Origin: Bacteroidota bacterium
GTDB taxonomy: Bacteria > Bacteroidota > Rhodothermia > Rhodothermales > Bin80
NCBI GenBank assembly: GCA_026709335.1
Contig: JAPOTE010000062.1
Span: 1 to 45,239 of the forward strand
Direction: 5' to 3'
Length of the DNA stretch: 45,239 nt
Positions 9,576 to 17,827 of the stretch are shown here, in pieces. A model generated the notes under the pieces. It had not been told where the DNA came from, made no database searches, and saw only the letters and a list, made by a program, of their open reading frames with translations. Position 1 is the first letter of the stretch; the number at the start of each line of letters is the position of its first letter. The position numbers and the translations under genes are program-made.

Positions 9576-9905
9576 TCAGATTAAGACGGAATTTTTTAGT
9601 TTGTTCACCTCCTCTTTTAACCCTTTCAATACCGGGTAGCGTTTTTTCACTGTTGCCATATCATAGCCTGAAAGTTCGGAAACACGATTCATGGCCCAGA
9701 AGATTGTTCTGTAATCATCATCCTCTACTGCAAATTTTGAAACTTTGCGCTTTTATCTCGGGCTTGTATCTTTCTACAACTTTGCCGAATAATATCTCTT
9801 CAACAAGGCGTTCCCAACTTCCTCTTAAATCTGAATAAATGAGACTCCAAGCTCTTTGACCCGAAGAAAATCGGTCGACGAGATTCTCGAAAAAGTTGGG
9901 CAAGC
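9576..9905 (-). pseudogene. Frameshifted C-terminal relic of an AAA-type (AAA_13-like) ATPase
   Basis: Two adjacent minus-strand frames join into one familiar C-terminus. The first, down to about 9740, reads SDLRGSWERLVEEILFG and VVERYKPEIKAQSFK. The second, one base out of phase, reads FAVEDDDYRTIFWAMNRVSE and ends VLI at TGA 9578-9576. Together they look like the last ~110 residues of large AAA ATPases of the AAA_13 type, many of which are defence-linked; they often carry a WERLVEEVLFNGVV-like segment. The slip is in the run read as tttcaaaatttgc, where one extra A would explain it. No P-loop part survives. Family identity is from memory of the motif and is moderately certain. Confidence 0.5.
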
Positions 9906-10044
9906 AGAATAGGCTTTGGTTGCAACTTCAAAAAAATGAACGGGGTTGTTGTATACTTACAGCCATCTTCTGCCGATTCAACAACACTCCGTAATGGCAA
10001 GAAGCTTTGATCAACCTTCTTGCCGTCTCTTTCATATTTGACCC
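9906..10044. other. Unassigned stretch between relic and GLPGLI gene
   Basis: A minus-strand open frame (9800-10084, 94 codons) spans this stretch and overlaps the GLPGLI 3' end by 40 bases. Its sequence, for example KKVDQSFLPL and TTTPFIFLKL, looks protein-like but matches nothing I know. It may be further decay debris of the ATPase relic or part of a lost gene. Confidence 0.3.
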
Positions 10045-10839
10045 TTACATAGCACTCCTTATAGCCTTTCTCGCGATTTCCCATTTCCTTTGATTCTCGG
10101 CCGTGACATTTTCTATGTATCGTATGTACTTCGCTGGTGTAACTGACTCACCAGAAACGGGTGACGTAATCGTACTGGGAGTGACTGTTATATCAACTTC
10201 CTCAGCGGCATAAACCTCTCCAGAGTTGACGTTGGTCACCATTAGAATGAGACCGGGTAAGCCGTGAAATAAGCCAGGGCCAGCTTGCACCGGGATATCG
10301 GCGGTAAACCAAGCCTCTATTGAGCCAAGCTCTGACTCGGATGTCGCCTTCATTACACGGTAGCCCAGATAAACTCGTTCGCTTCCAGGTTCAAGCTTCC
10401 ACGACCACGATGGTAGTGTATCCTCAACCAGAAAATGTCGTTGGTAAAACTTTCTGGACTCAGTTAGTCGTCCCTCTGCATACCCAATGTACGTGGAGTC
10501 AACAAATTCCCAACCTATGTCCGCGCCATCTTCCGTCCTCTTTCCAGGTATATATTCTTCATCAATAGATGGATGCATAAGTGAACGCTCAGAATCAAAG
10601 TATAGAGTCCTCGCAATCGTTAAATGCGTGTCATCAAGAGTAATAACCTCACTACCAAAGAGCTCATTCATGGCCTCTGCCGACTGATCCGTGGGTAGCG
10701 AAAATAGAGCGCGGGTATGGCTATATCTGACCGTTCCGTGCTGTGCCTCGACGGTAACTGGATACAGCAGAACAAACAGCACTAAGCCAGCCCAGGCAGG
10801 GTGAAAAATCAACCCTTCACGACGGATCTTACAACCCAT
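10045..10839 (-). CDS. GLPGLI family exported protein
   Basis: A 264-residue protein. The ATG at 10839 is chosen because it gives MGCKIRREG followed by a hydrophobic stretch and a VEAQ cleavage site; the frame stays open upstream to 10980. The sequence contains the family signature GLPGLI at about residues 193-198, within GPGLFHGLPGLILMVTN, and the usual IEAWFTADIPVQAGP lead-in. GLPGLI proteins are periplasmic, beta-rich and largely restricted to Bacteroidota and relatives; their function is unknown, with frequent linkage to TonB-dependent transporters. The start overlaps the end of the small exported protein upstream by 11 bases, so they form a two-gene unit. The C-terminus (RKWEIARKAIRSAM) is within the family's usual range. 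Confidence 0.87.
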   Translation of the reverse strand: MGCKIRREGLIFHPAWAGLVLFVLLYPVTVEAQHGTVRYSHTRALFSLPTDQSAEAMNELFGSEVITLDDTHLTIARTLYFDSERSLMHPSIDEEYIPGKRTEDGADIGWEFVDSTYIGYAEGRLTESRKFYQRHFLVEDTLPSWSWKLEPGSERVYLGYRVMKATSESELGSIEAWFTADIPVQAGPGLFHGLPGLILMVTNVNSGEVYAAEEVDITVTPSTITSPVSGESVTPAKYIRYIENVTAENQRKWEIARKAIRSAM

Positions 10840-11179
10840 CGTAACAAACCATCGCAGTATTGCCGTTTTTTTCGTCTCTATACTCACGCCAATTATCACA
10901 TTCATAGCCGGCCAGACAGTCAACAAACTCCAATTTTTCAGACCTGCTCGCGTCACCAGGCAAGATACATACAGGGACAATTCCCGCCGCAGGTGTTAAC
11001 AGGTGTGGTGCATTATTGGTGATAGTCAAGTCTCGACCTTGGTGCGTCGTTGTAGGAATGGTCAGTGCATCAATCTCAATATTTGAGGGTGAAGGAACGG
11101 GTTGATGCAATATGAAAAAGCCAGTGCTCACGATAAACACGGCAAGAATTGAAATAAAAAGTAATGATGATGTACGCAT
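10829..11179 (-). CDS. Small exported cysteine-containing protein
   Basis: A 116-residue protein starting MRTSSLLFISILAVFIVSTG, an N-terminal signal peptide or anchor. The mature part has four cysteines (VPVC, FVDC, YECD, MVCY), which suggests disulphides outside the cytoplasm. No family is recognised. It overlaps the downstream GLPGLI gene by 11 bases and is probably co-translated with it. It resembles in plan the small exported protein at 41244-41516, which also has four mature cysteines and precedes a beta-propeller lipoprotein; they may belong to a shared class of peptides, but sequence identity is not obvious. Confidence 0.6.
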   Translation of the reverse strand: MRTSSLLFISILAVFIVSTGFFILHQPVPSPSNIEIDALTIPTTTHQGRDLTITNNAPHLLTPAAGIVPVCILPGDASRSEKLEFVDCLAGYECDNWREYRDEKNGNTAMVCYDGL

Positions 11180-12073
11180 TTTGATTTGGGGTTAGGTTAA
11201 GAGTGACAAACGAATCCCAATATATAAAAATAATATTACATTTTCCTGTCGGAGATTGAAACCTGAAATTTGAGCGATAGATCTGCTGGCTGAGGTGGCT
11301 AAGAAAGCTCTCTATCATTCACGTAAGTGGAAACAGGTTCATCAAAACGAGATAGATTTTCCAATTTGGACTGCTTTTGGATGCTCTCGGAGCACGTAAA
11401 CTTCGTTTGATCACATCTTAGTACTCTAGAATAATGCGAGATTTGACTCGCAAGGTGTAAAAATCACAGGAATAGTATCAGTGCTACCACTAAAAAGAGC
11501 GAGGGGATGTAAAAAACAACGAAATAACAATTTCCAGGCCAGATTCCTTGAAAAATGACAATCCATTCAGAACCCTCTCTTCTGGCATACTTATGATAGC
11601 GCTGAGCATAAAGCGGCGGCCGATCTCGTTGATTTAATCGGCGATAAAAAGACACCATGTGCCCCGGAGGCGTTCGGCGGCATTCTGCATCCAGCACGTC
11701 TCAATCCGCTTCTGCTAACTCGGCCGCTTCCAGAGTAGTGCCAGGAACAGTACGCAGTAGAATGGATCGAGCAGTGCACCCAGTGGAGCCCCCGAAAACC
11801 CGGTGGCTTCGAACCACAACAGGTAGACAAGTGCACTTCGGAGCTCGCTCACCTCGCGTTGCATGATGGCCATGGAATACGCCATTGTGCCATAATCCTC
11901 GCCCATACGTTCCCGAGGTATGCAAAATGTGTGTACTGTTAAGATGATACACTTCTTTCCTTTGATCAAGTCATCCAATGCCAGTAATCATCTATACGGA
12001 ATAGTTGTGGATTGTATATTTCCCAACCAATCCATCTGAATTAAGTTTGATTTCCTGGACCAATCACAAAGCC
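11180..12073. other. Poorly coding region
   Basis: Nearly 900 bases without a confident gene. The minus strand holds two short frames with hydrophobic segments: one at 11464-11658, listed separately, and one at about 11715-11978 that reads MGEDYGTMAYSMAIMQREVS and ends in a hydrophobic stretch LLDPFYCVLFLALLW. The 11.65-11.87 kb part is locally GC-richer than its flanks. This may be a decayed membrane-protein gene split by a frameshift near 11.7 kb; otherwise I see nothing in it. The last ~80 bases precede the S9 peptidase and should contain its promoter. Confidence 0.4.
11464..11658 (-). CDS. Possible small membrane protein (uncertain)
   Basis: A 64-codon frame from ATG 11658, starting MVSFYRRLNQRDRPPLYAQR and ending with a hydrophobic segment (VVFYIPSLFLVVALILFL). 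A basic N-terminal half followed by one membrane helix is plausible for a tail-anchored protein, but there is no homologue I recognise. It could equally be the 3' part of a decayed longer gene whose 5' part is in another frame at 11715-11978. Confidence 0.25.
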   Translation of the reverse strand: MVSFYRRLNQRDRPPLYAQRYHKYARREGSEWIVIFQGIWPGNCYFVVFYIPSLFLVVALILFL

Positions 12074-14398
12074 ATGACTGTAAAGAGTATTCCCTTTCTT
12101 TTCCTTCTTCTTTTTTCCATTGAAGCGAATTCACAAATCTCCGTTACCGAAGAAGATTATGCGCGCGCAGAATCCATGCTTCGGTCCTCAACCGGTCAAA
12201 TGGTGTACCACACTACGATACGCCCCAACTGGATGGGGGACGGCCGTTTTTGGTATACCCACTCCACGCCAGAGGGATCGGAATTGACTCTTGTTGATCC
12301 GTCCCGCGGCGAGCACAATCCCTTGTTTGATCATAATCGGATGACGGAAGCGATATGGGCTTACCTGGAATCCTCTGACAATGAAGTGGATTTTTCAAAA
12401 TTTTCGTTTAATCACGAAACAGATCAGATCCAATCATCGGGTGGAAAAAATGGATATATGACCTGTAATATTCAAACCTATATCTGCGAACCAGTCGATC
12501 TGAAAAAAACCTTCCAAACGTGGACCAGTGCAGCACTTTCTCCTGACGGGAACTACGAAGCATTCCGAAAAGACCATAACCTCTGGATCCGCACGGTCGC
12601 GACCGGTGAAGAAGAGCAACTAACCTTTGATGGTGAAAAGGATTTTGGATATTCTACCAATAATGCGGGCTGGATCCGTAGTGACCTCCCGGTTCTTCTT
12701 TGGTCACCTGACTCAAAAAAGATTGCAACATTTCAACATGACGGACGCGGTGTCGGTGAAATGCATATGATTTCAACCGAGATTGGACGGCCTGAACTGG
12801 AGTCATGGACCTACCCACTTCCCCAGGACAGCACTGTGTTTATGATCCACCGCGTGGTGATTGATATAGATGAAGGAAAAATCGTCCGACTTGACATGCC
12901 ACCGGATTATCACCGTGGAACGACTACGGATCATATTGCAGATTGGGATGGCACATTCCTGGATGTACGCTGGAGTCAGGACAGCCAGCAGTTGGCCTTT
13001 GTCTCGTCATCTCGCGACCATAAGGATGCCTGGCTCAGAATTGCCGATGCTCAAACTGGAAAAGTGAGGGATGTTCTCCATGAACATGTCCCCACCTACT
13101 ATGAATCTGGCGTTGGTGCCGAAAATTGGCAGGTGTTTTTTGAAACGAATGAAGTCCTTTGGTATTCTGAACGCTCTAACTGGGGACATCTTTACCTGTA
13201 TGATCTCATGACAGGAGATCTCAAACATCAAATTACCGACGGGAACTGGGTTGTCCTTCAGCTGCGCCATTTCGATCTGAACGAGCGAATGCTCTATCTG
13301 ACCGGTGCAGGCCGAGATGGTCCTGATCCGTACTTTCATTATTTGTACCGAGTCGATATGGATAGTGGTGAGATGGAATTACTCACACCGGAAGTCGGTC
13401 ATCACGTTGTTTCCTTCTCTCCGGAAAAAAACTATATCCTGAACTCCTGGTCCCAACCGAATATTCCTCAGCAACATGTCATCCGTACTCTTGACGGGAA
13501 GATTGCATTAGACCTGGGAAAAGCGGATATCTCAGAACTTCTAGCCACTGGTTGGCAACCGCCTGAACCATTCTCAGTCAAAGCAAGAGATGAAGAGACC
13601 GACTTGCATGGACTTCTGTATAAGCCCAGCAATTTTGATCCTTCCAAAAGTTACCCCGTGCTTAACTACATCTACCCCGGGCCTCAGAGTGGAAGTGTAG
13701 GAACGAGAAGTTTTGTACCTGCCCGTAGCGATAAGCAAGCACTGGCAGAACTGGGATTCATTGTTGTTGAAGTAGACGCTATGGGGACGCCTGGTCGCTC
13801 CAAGTCCTTCCATGATGCCTACTATGGCAACATGGGGGACAATGGACTGCCCGATCAAATCACCACCATCCGTCAACTCGCAACCCAAAACCCCTGGATG
13901 GACATGGATCGGGTTGGTATCTGGGGGCATTCCGGGGGAGGGTACGCATCCACCGGTGCCATTCTGCGATACCCCGATTTTTACAAAGTTGCAGTCAGTG
14001 GTGCCGGAAATCACGACAATCGTAATTATGAGGACGATTGGGGTGAAAAATGGCAAGGGCTCTATGTGGAAAACCCGGACGGAACTACAAATTATGACAA
14101 TCAATCCAATATCCTACTCGCTGCAAATCTTGAAGGTAAGCTCCTTCTTGCACATGGGCTCATGGATGATAACGTACCCGCATCCAACACTCTCTTATTG
14201 GTGGAAGCACTGGTAGCGGCCAACAAAGATTTTGATCTGGTGGTGTTCCCGAATGAGGGGCACGGATTCGGGGCAGCTCGAAACTACTGGATGCGTCGCA
14301 GATGGGACTACTTTGTGGAACACCTTCTGGGAACTGTTCCTCCCAAAGAATTTGAATTTGGTCGCGAGCGGGTTCGGGTTGCCAAACCCACCGGGTGA
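12074..14398 (+). CDS. Exported S9 family peptidase (DPP-IV-like fold)
   Basis: A 774-residue protein. ATG 12074 begins MTVKSIPFLFLLLFSIEANS, a signal peptide; codons further upstream in the frame lack a good start. The N-terminal ~530 residues form the DPPIV_N beta-propeller (several LxWSPDSK-like blades). The C-terminal ~240 are the alpha/beta-hydrolase domain with GHSGGG (Ser620), HGLMDD (Asp698 or 699) and NEGHGF (His730) as the triad. The double-Glu motif that anchors the substrate amino terminus in true DPP-IV is not visible where expected after TFDGEKDFGY, so strict dipeptidase specificity is doubtful. It probably degrades peptides in the periplasm. The next gene starts 4 bases after its stop. 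Confidence 0.9.
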   Translation: MTVKSIPFLFLLLFSIEANSQISVTEEDYARAESMLRSSTGQMVYHTTIRPNWMGDGRFWYTHSTPEGSELTLVDPSRGEHNPLFDHNRMTEAIWAYLESSDNEVDFSKFSFNHETDQIQSSGGKNGYMTCNIQTYICEPVDLKKTFQTWTSAALSPDGNYEAFRKDHNLWIRTVATGEEEQLTFDGEKDFGYSTNNAGWIRSDLPVLLWSPDSKKIATFQHDGRGVGEMHMISTEIGRPELESWTYPLPQDSTVFMIHRVVIDIDEGKIVRLDMPPDYHRGTTTDHIADWDGTFLDVRWSQDSQQLAFVSSSRDHKDAWLRIADAQTGKVRDVLHEHVPTYYESGVGAENWQVFFETNEVLWYSERSNWGHLYLYDLMTGDLKHQITDGNWVVLQLRHFDLNERMLYLTGAGRDGPDPYFHYLYRVDMDSGEMELLTPEVGHHVVSFSPEKNYILNSWSQPNIPQQHVIRTLDGKIALDLGKADISELLATGWQPPEPFSVKARDEETDLHGLLYKPSNFDPSKSYPVLNYIYPGPQSGSVGTRSFVPARSDKQALAELGFIVVEVDAMGTPGRSKSFHDAYYGNMGDNGLPDQITTIRQLATQNPWMDMDRVGIWGHSGGGYASTGAILRYPDFYKVAVSGAGNHDNRNYEDDWGEKWQGLYVENPDGTTNYDNQSNILLAANLEGKLLLAHGLMDDNVPASNTLLLVEALVAANKDFDLVVFPNEGHGFGAARNYWMRRRWDYFVEHLLGTVPPKEFEFGRERVRVAKPTG

Positions 14399-14402
14399 TC
14401 TC

Positions 14403-16106
14403 ATGCGATACCTGCCCGCATTGGTGCTTCTGGTTTGTGGATGTGTACAACAGGCCGACCATGATCTGATCCTCCGCGGTGGAACCATCTATGACGGTTC
14501 AGGAAATATCCCCTACGTCGCAGACATTGCCATAGATGAAGATCAGATAGCAGCGATTGGTGATCTTGCAGATGTGAAGGGAACCAAAGAACTTCATGTC
14601 GAAGGCCTGGCAGTTGCCCCTGGATTCATCAACATGCTGAGCTGGGCTACCGAAAGCCTGATTAATGATGGAAGATCCCTGAGTGATCTGAGCCAAGGTG
14701 TGACACTGGAAATCTTCGGAGAGGGGGTTTCCAATGGTCCACTGAATGAAGATATGAAGGAGGAGATGTGGGGCTATATCGTAGCAGATACAGGATCTGA
14801 AGAGGAGGCTGCCAAACTCATGGGCGGAACGGAAATCCCCTGGACAACACTGGACGAATATCTGTCGTTCCTTGAATCGAAAGGGGTCTCCACGAATGTT
14901 GCATCTCTCATCGGTGCAGCAACCGTCCGGCAATATGTACTCGGCAAACAGAATCGCGCCCCCACTTCTGAAGAACTCAGGCGCATGCAAGAGCTGGTCC
15001 GAGAAGCGATGACCGATGGAGCGCTTGGAATTGGCTCTGCCCTGATCTATGTTCCGGGCACGTTTGCAAGTACAGAGGAATTAATCGCTTTGGCCGAGGT
15101 GGCAGGAGAATTTGATGGTGTATACACATCGCATCTGCGGAGCGAAGGAGCCCGCTTGCTGGAATCGGTTGAAGAGCTTATCCAGATTACACGTGAAGCC
15201 AACGTACGCGGACACATTTATCATCTGAAAGCGGCAGGAAGAAATAACTGGCACAAGATGGATTCGGTGATCCAGCGAGTCAATGAAGTTCGTACGCAGG
15301 GACTTGAAGTAACAGCTGACATTTATACCTATATTGCTGCTGCAACCGGGCTTGATGCAGCTATGCCCCCGGACGTCCGGGAAGGCGGCATGATGGCATG
15401 GCATGCACGCCTTCAGGATCCAGCCGTCCGAGCCAGAATGGAAACAGAATTGATGAATCCTTCGGACGAATGGGAAAATCTGATGCTCGAGGCAGGACCC
15501 GAAAATGTGATGCTCACCGGATTCCGTAATGAATCTCTTCGCCAATACATGGGAATGAGGCTTACCGAAGTCGCCAAACTGAGAGGTACCTCCATCCCTG
15601 CAACCATAATGAATCTGATTATAGAAGATACGAGCAGGATAGGAACAGTTTATTTTTTAATGGATGAGTCGAATGTGCGAAAGAAACTTCAGCAGCCTTG
15701 GGTTGCGATTGACTCAGATGCACGGTCCATTGCACCTGAGGGGTACAACCTGAATTCGATGGTTCATCCTCGCGCCTACGGCTCTTTTGCCCGGCTGCTT
15801 GCCAAATATGTGCGTGAAGAACAGGTGATTCCCCTGAAAGAAGCAATCCGACGGATGACATCATTGCCGGCATCGATCTTATCAATTGGTGAAAGAGGGT
15901 TGCTCGAAACTGGATATTTTGCAGATATTGTCGTCTTTGACCCCGACTCAATTCAGGATCATGCCACATTTGAAGACCCCCATCAACTTGCTACGGGAAT
16001 GCATTATGTATTTGTGAATGGAGTCATGGTACTCGACCATGGACAACATACCGGCGCCATGCCTGGCCGTGTTGTCAGGGGATCGCGCATACAAGCCCAT
16101 GACTGA
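14403..16106 (+). CDS. D-aminoacylase-like amidohydrolase lipoprotein
   Basis: A 567-residue protein from ATG 14403 (MRYLPALVLLVCGCVQQ); VCGC looks like a lipobox, so it is probably a lipoprotein. The body matches N-acyl-D-amino-acid deacylases: DLILRGGTIYDGSG at the start, TSHLRSEGARLLESVEELI, IYHLKAAG, and HPRAYGSFARLLA near the C-terminus. The first metal motif is altered: after APGFI there is NMLSWA instead of the usual D-x-H-x-H. Together with SDSDARSIAPEG-like variation this suggests a divergent subgroup with a different metal site or substrate. The ATG follows the S9 peptidase stop by 4 bases, and its end overlaps the carboxylase start by 8 bases, so it is the middle gene of an operon. 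Activity on D-amino-acid amides is family inference. Confidence 0.85.
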   Translation: MRYLPALVLLVCGCVQQADHDLILRGGTIYDGSGNIPYVADIAIDEDQIAAIGDLADVKGTKELHVEGLAVAPGFINMLSWATESLINDGRSLSDLSQGVTLEIFGEGVSNGPLNEDMKEEMWGYIVADTGSEEEAAKLMGGTEIPWTTLDEYLSFLESKGVSTNVASLIGAATVRQYVLGKQNRAPTSEELRRMQELVREAMTDGALGIGSALIYVPGTFASTEELIALAEVAGEFDGVYTSHLRSEGARLLESVEELIQITREANVRGHIYHLKAAGRNNWHKMDSVIQRVNEVRTQGLEVTADIYTYIAAATGLDAAMPPDVREGGMMAWHARLQDPAVRARMETELMNPSDEWENLMLEAGPENVMLTGFRNESLRQYMGMRLTEVAKLRGTSIPATIMNLIIEDTSRIGTVYFLMDESNVRKKLQQPWVAIDSDARSIAPEGYNLNSMVHPRAYGSFARLLAKYVREEQVIPLKEAIRRMTSLPASILSIGERGLLETGYFADIVVFDPDSIQDHATFEDPHQLATGMHYVFVNGVMVLDHGQHTGAMPGRVVRGSRIQAHD

Positions 16107-17643
16107 TCATTTTTCAGAACTGGAACGCCGGCGTCAGGCAGCCATACAGGGAGGTAGCCAATCCCGGATTGACCGGCAGCATGAACGAGGCAAACTTACC
16201 GCCCGCGAGCGGGTCACGGTTCTTCTTGACGAAGATTCTTTTGTGGAACTTGGACAGTTGGTGCAACATCAATCCACTGACTTTGATCTTGCAGATCAGC
16301 GCCCGCCCGGAGATGGGGTCATCACCGGATATGGGACAGTTCATGGCCGTCTGGTATATCTGTATGCTCAGGATTTTACAATTTTTGGAGGGTCGCTGGG
16401 GCGTGCACATGCCTCCAAAATCGTTCAAGTACTCGACCTTGCACTCCAGAATGGAGCGCCGGTCATCGGATTAAATGATTCAGGGGGAGCACGTATTCAG
16501 GAGGGGGTGGTCTCACTAGGGGGCTATGCAGATATCTTCCTTAAAAATACATTGGCGTCAGGAGTTATACCGCAGATTTCAGCAATCATGGGCCCGTGTG
16601 CAGGTGGGGCCGTTTACAGCCCGGCGATTACCGATCTTGTGTTTATGGTACAGGGAACCAGCCACATGTTCGTAACCGGGCCTGACGTGGTTCATGCGGT
16701 CACACAGGAAGAAGTCACCGCCGAAGACTTGGGAGGAGCAGCAACGCACTCGGAACGCAGTGGGGTGGCGCATGCGGTATACCAGAATGACATTACCTGT
16801 CTGGAAGCGATTCGAACCGTGCTGAATTATCTACCACAAAACTGTGAAGAACAAGCTTCAATGGATACTGCCTTCCAGCCTCCTACAAGCCATATGGAAG
16901 ACCTGAACACTCTGGTTCCCCATAACCCCAACAAACCGTATGATATGCATGACGTCATCCGTTTGCTGGTAGACAGAAGTTCGTTCTTTCCTATTCATGA
17001 CGGCTTTGCGCGGAACCTGATCTGTGGATTTGCACGGATTGGAGGGCATGCAGTAGGGCTCGTAGCCAACCAGCCTGCACACCTGGCAGGAGTCCTGGAT
17101 ATTGATGCTTCCGTTAAAGGGGCTCGCTTCGTCCGATTCTGTGATGCGTTTAACCTTCCGATCGTCACACTTGAAGATGTCCCTGGATTTTTACCCGGCA
17201 CGGATCAGGAATGGCGTGGAATCATTCGCCACGGAGCAAAATTACTCTATGCTTTCTGTGAAGCGACCGTCCCGAAAATTACGATTATCACCCGAAAGGC
17301 CTATGGGGGAGCCTACGACGTAATGAGTTCAAAACATATACGCGGGGACCTGAACTACGCATGGCCCGGAGCAGAAATTGCTGTGATGGGTGCTAAAGGA
17401 GCTGTCAGAATCCTACACCGAGCTGCGCTAAAAAATGCAGAAGATCCTGCATCGCTTGAGGAAGAATTCTCCCGCGATTATCAGGAACGATTTTCTAACC
17501 CGTATATCGCTGCCGAGCATGGATACGTCGACGAGGTCATCTATCCGAATGAAACTCGCGAACGCCTCATCAGGGGGCTTGCAATGCTCCGTAACAAGAT
17601 CCTGACAAATCCAAGGAAAAAACACGGAAACATGCCCCTTTAG
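16099..17643 (+). CDS. pccB: Acyl-CoA (propionyl-CoA) carboxylase beta subunit
   Basis: A 514-residue carboxyltransferase. ATG 16099 lies in the overlap ATGACTGA with the preceding stop and gives MTDHFSELERRRQAAIQGG, the normal family start. Motifs include GKLTARERVTVLLDEDSF, DFTIFGGSLG, the first oxyanion hole around NDSGGARIQEGV, GPCAGGAVYSPA, the second site VPGFLPGTDQE and GGAYDVMSSKH. These fit PccB-type subunits that move carboxylate from biotin to propionyl- or other acyl-CoA, giving methylmalonyl-CoA. The biotin carboxylase/carrier subunit is not in the window. The operon partners are secreted peptide-degrading enzymes; propionyl-CoA from amino-acid breakdown would be a logical link, but that is inference. 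Confidence 0.92.
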   Translation: MTDHFSELERRRQAAIQGGSQSRIDRQHERGKLTARERVTVLLDEDSFVELGQLVQHQSTDFDLADQRPPGDGVITGYGTVHGRLVYLYAQDFTIFGGSLGRAHASKIVQVLDLALQNGAPVIGLNDSGGARIQEGVVSLGGYADIFLKNTLASGVIPQISAIMGPCAGGAVYSPAITDLVFMVQGTSHMFVTGPDVVHAVTQEEVTAEDLGGAATHSERSGVAHAVYQNDITCLEAIRTVLNYLPQNCEEQASMDTAFQPPTSHMEDLNTLVPHNPNKPYDMHDVIRLLVDRSSFFPIHDGFARNLICGFARIGGHAVGLVANQPAHLAGVLDIDASVKGARFVRFCDAFNLPIVTLEDVPGFLPGTDQEWRGIIRHGAKLLYAFCEATVPKITIITRKAYGGAYDVMSSKHIRGDLNYAWPGAEIAVMGAKGAVRILHRAALKNAEDPASLEEEFSRDYQERFSNPYIAAEHGYVDEVIYPNETRERLIRGLAMLRNKILTNPRKKHGNMPL

Positions 17644-17688
17644 CATGTATGTTTTGGAACCTCTCGACCATGATAACTATTCCACACG

Positions 17689-17710
17689 CAAATAAATAGC
17701 AATTTATTTG
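17689..17710. terminator. AT-rich hairpin after the pccB operon
   Basis: CAAATAAAT (17689-17697) pairs with ATTTATTTG (17702-17710) over a 4-base loop, 45 bases after the stop of the carboxylase gene. The stem is weak and only AT-rich sequence follows, so this is a tentative terminator. Confidence 0.3.
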
Positions 17711-17827
17711 TATTATTGGTTTATATCTTTAATTCTAACATTCCAATATTTGAAACCTTATGGTTTTTTCCGAGAATAAGCTTTATGTTATAGAACATCT
17801 CTATTCATCAATAGACTTCACACTGTG

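Noticed and set aside
9527-9838. 103-codon plus frame after the NACHT gene
   Set aside because: Antisense to the ATPase relic, which explains the coding signal better.
13574-14104. 176-codon minus frame inside the S9 peptidase
   Set aside because: It is a shadow of the catalytic domain, with no independent motif.
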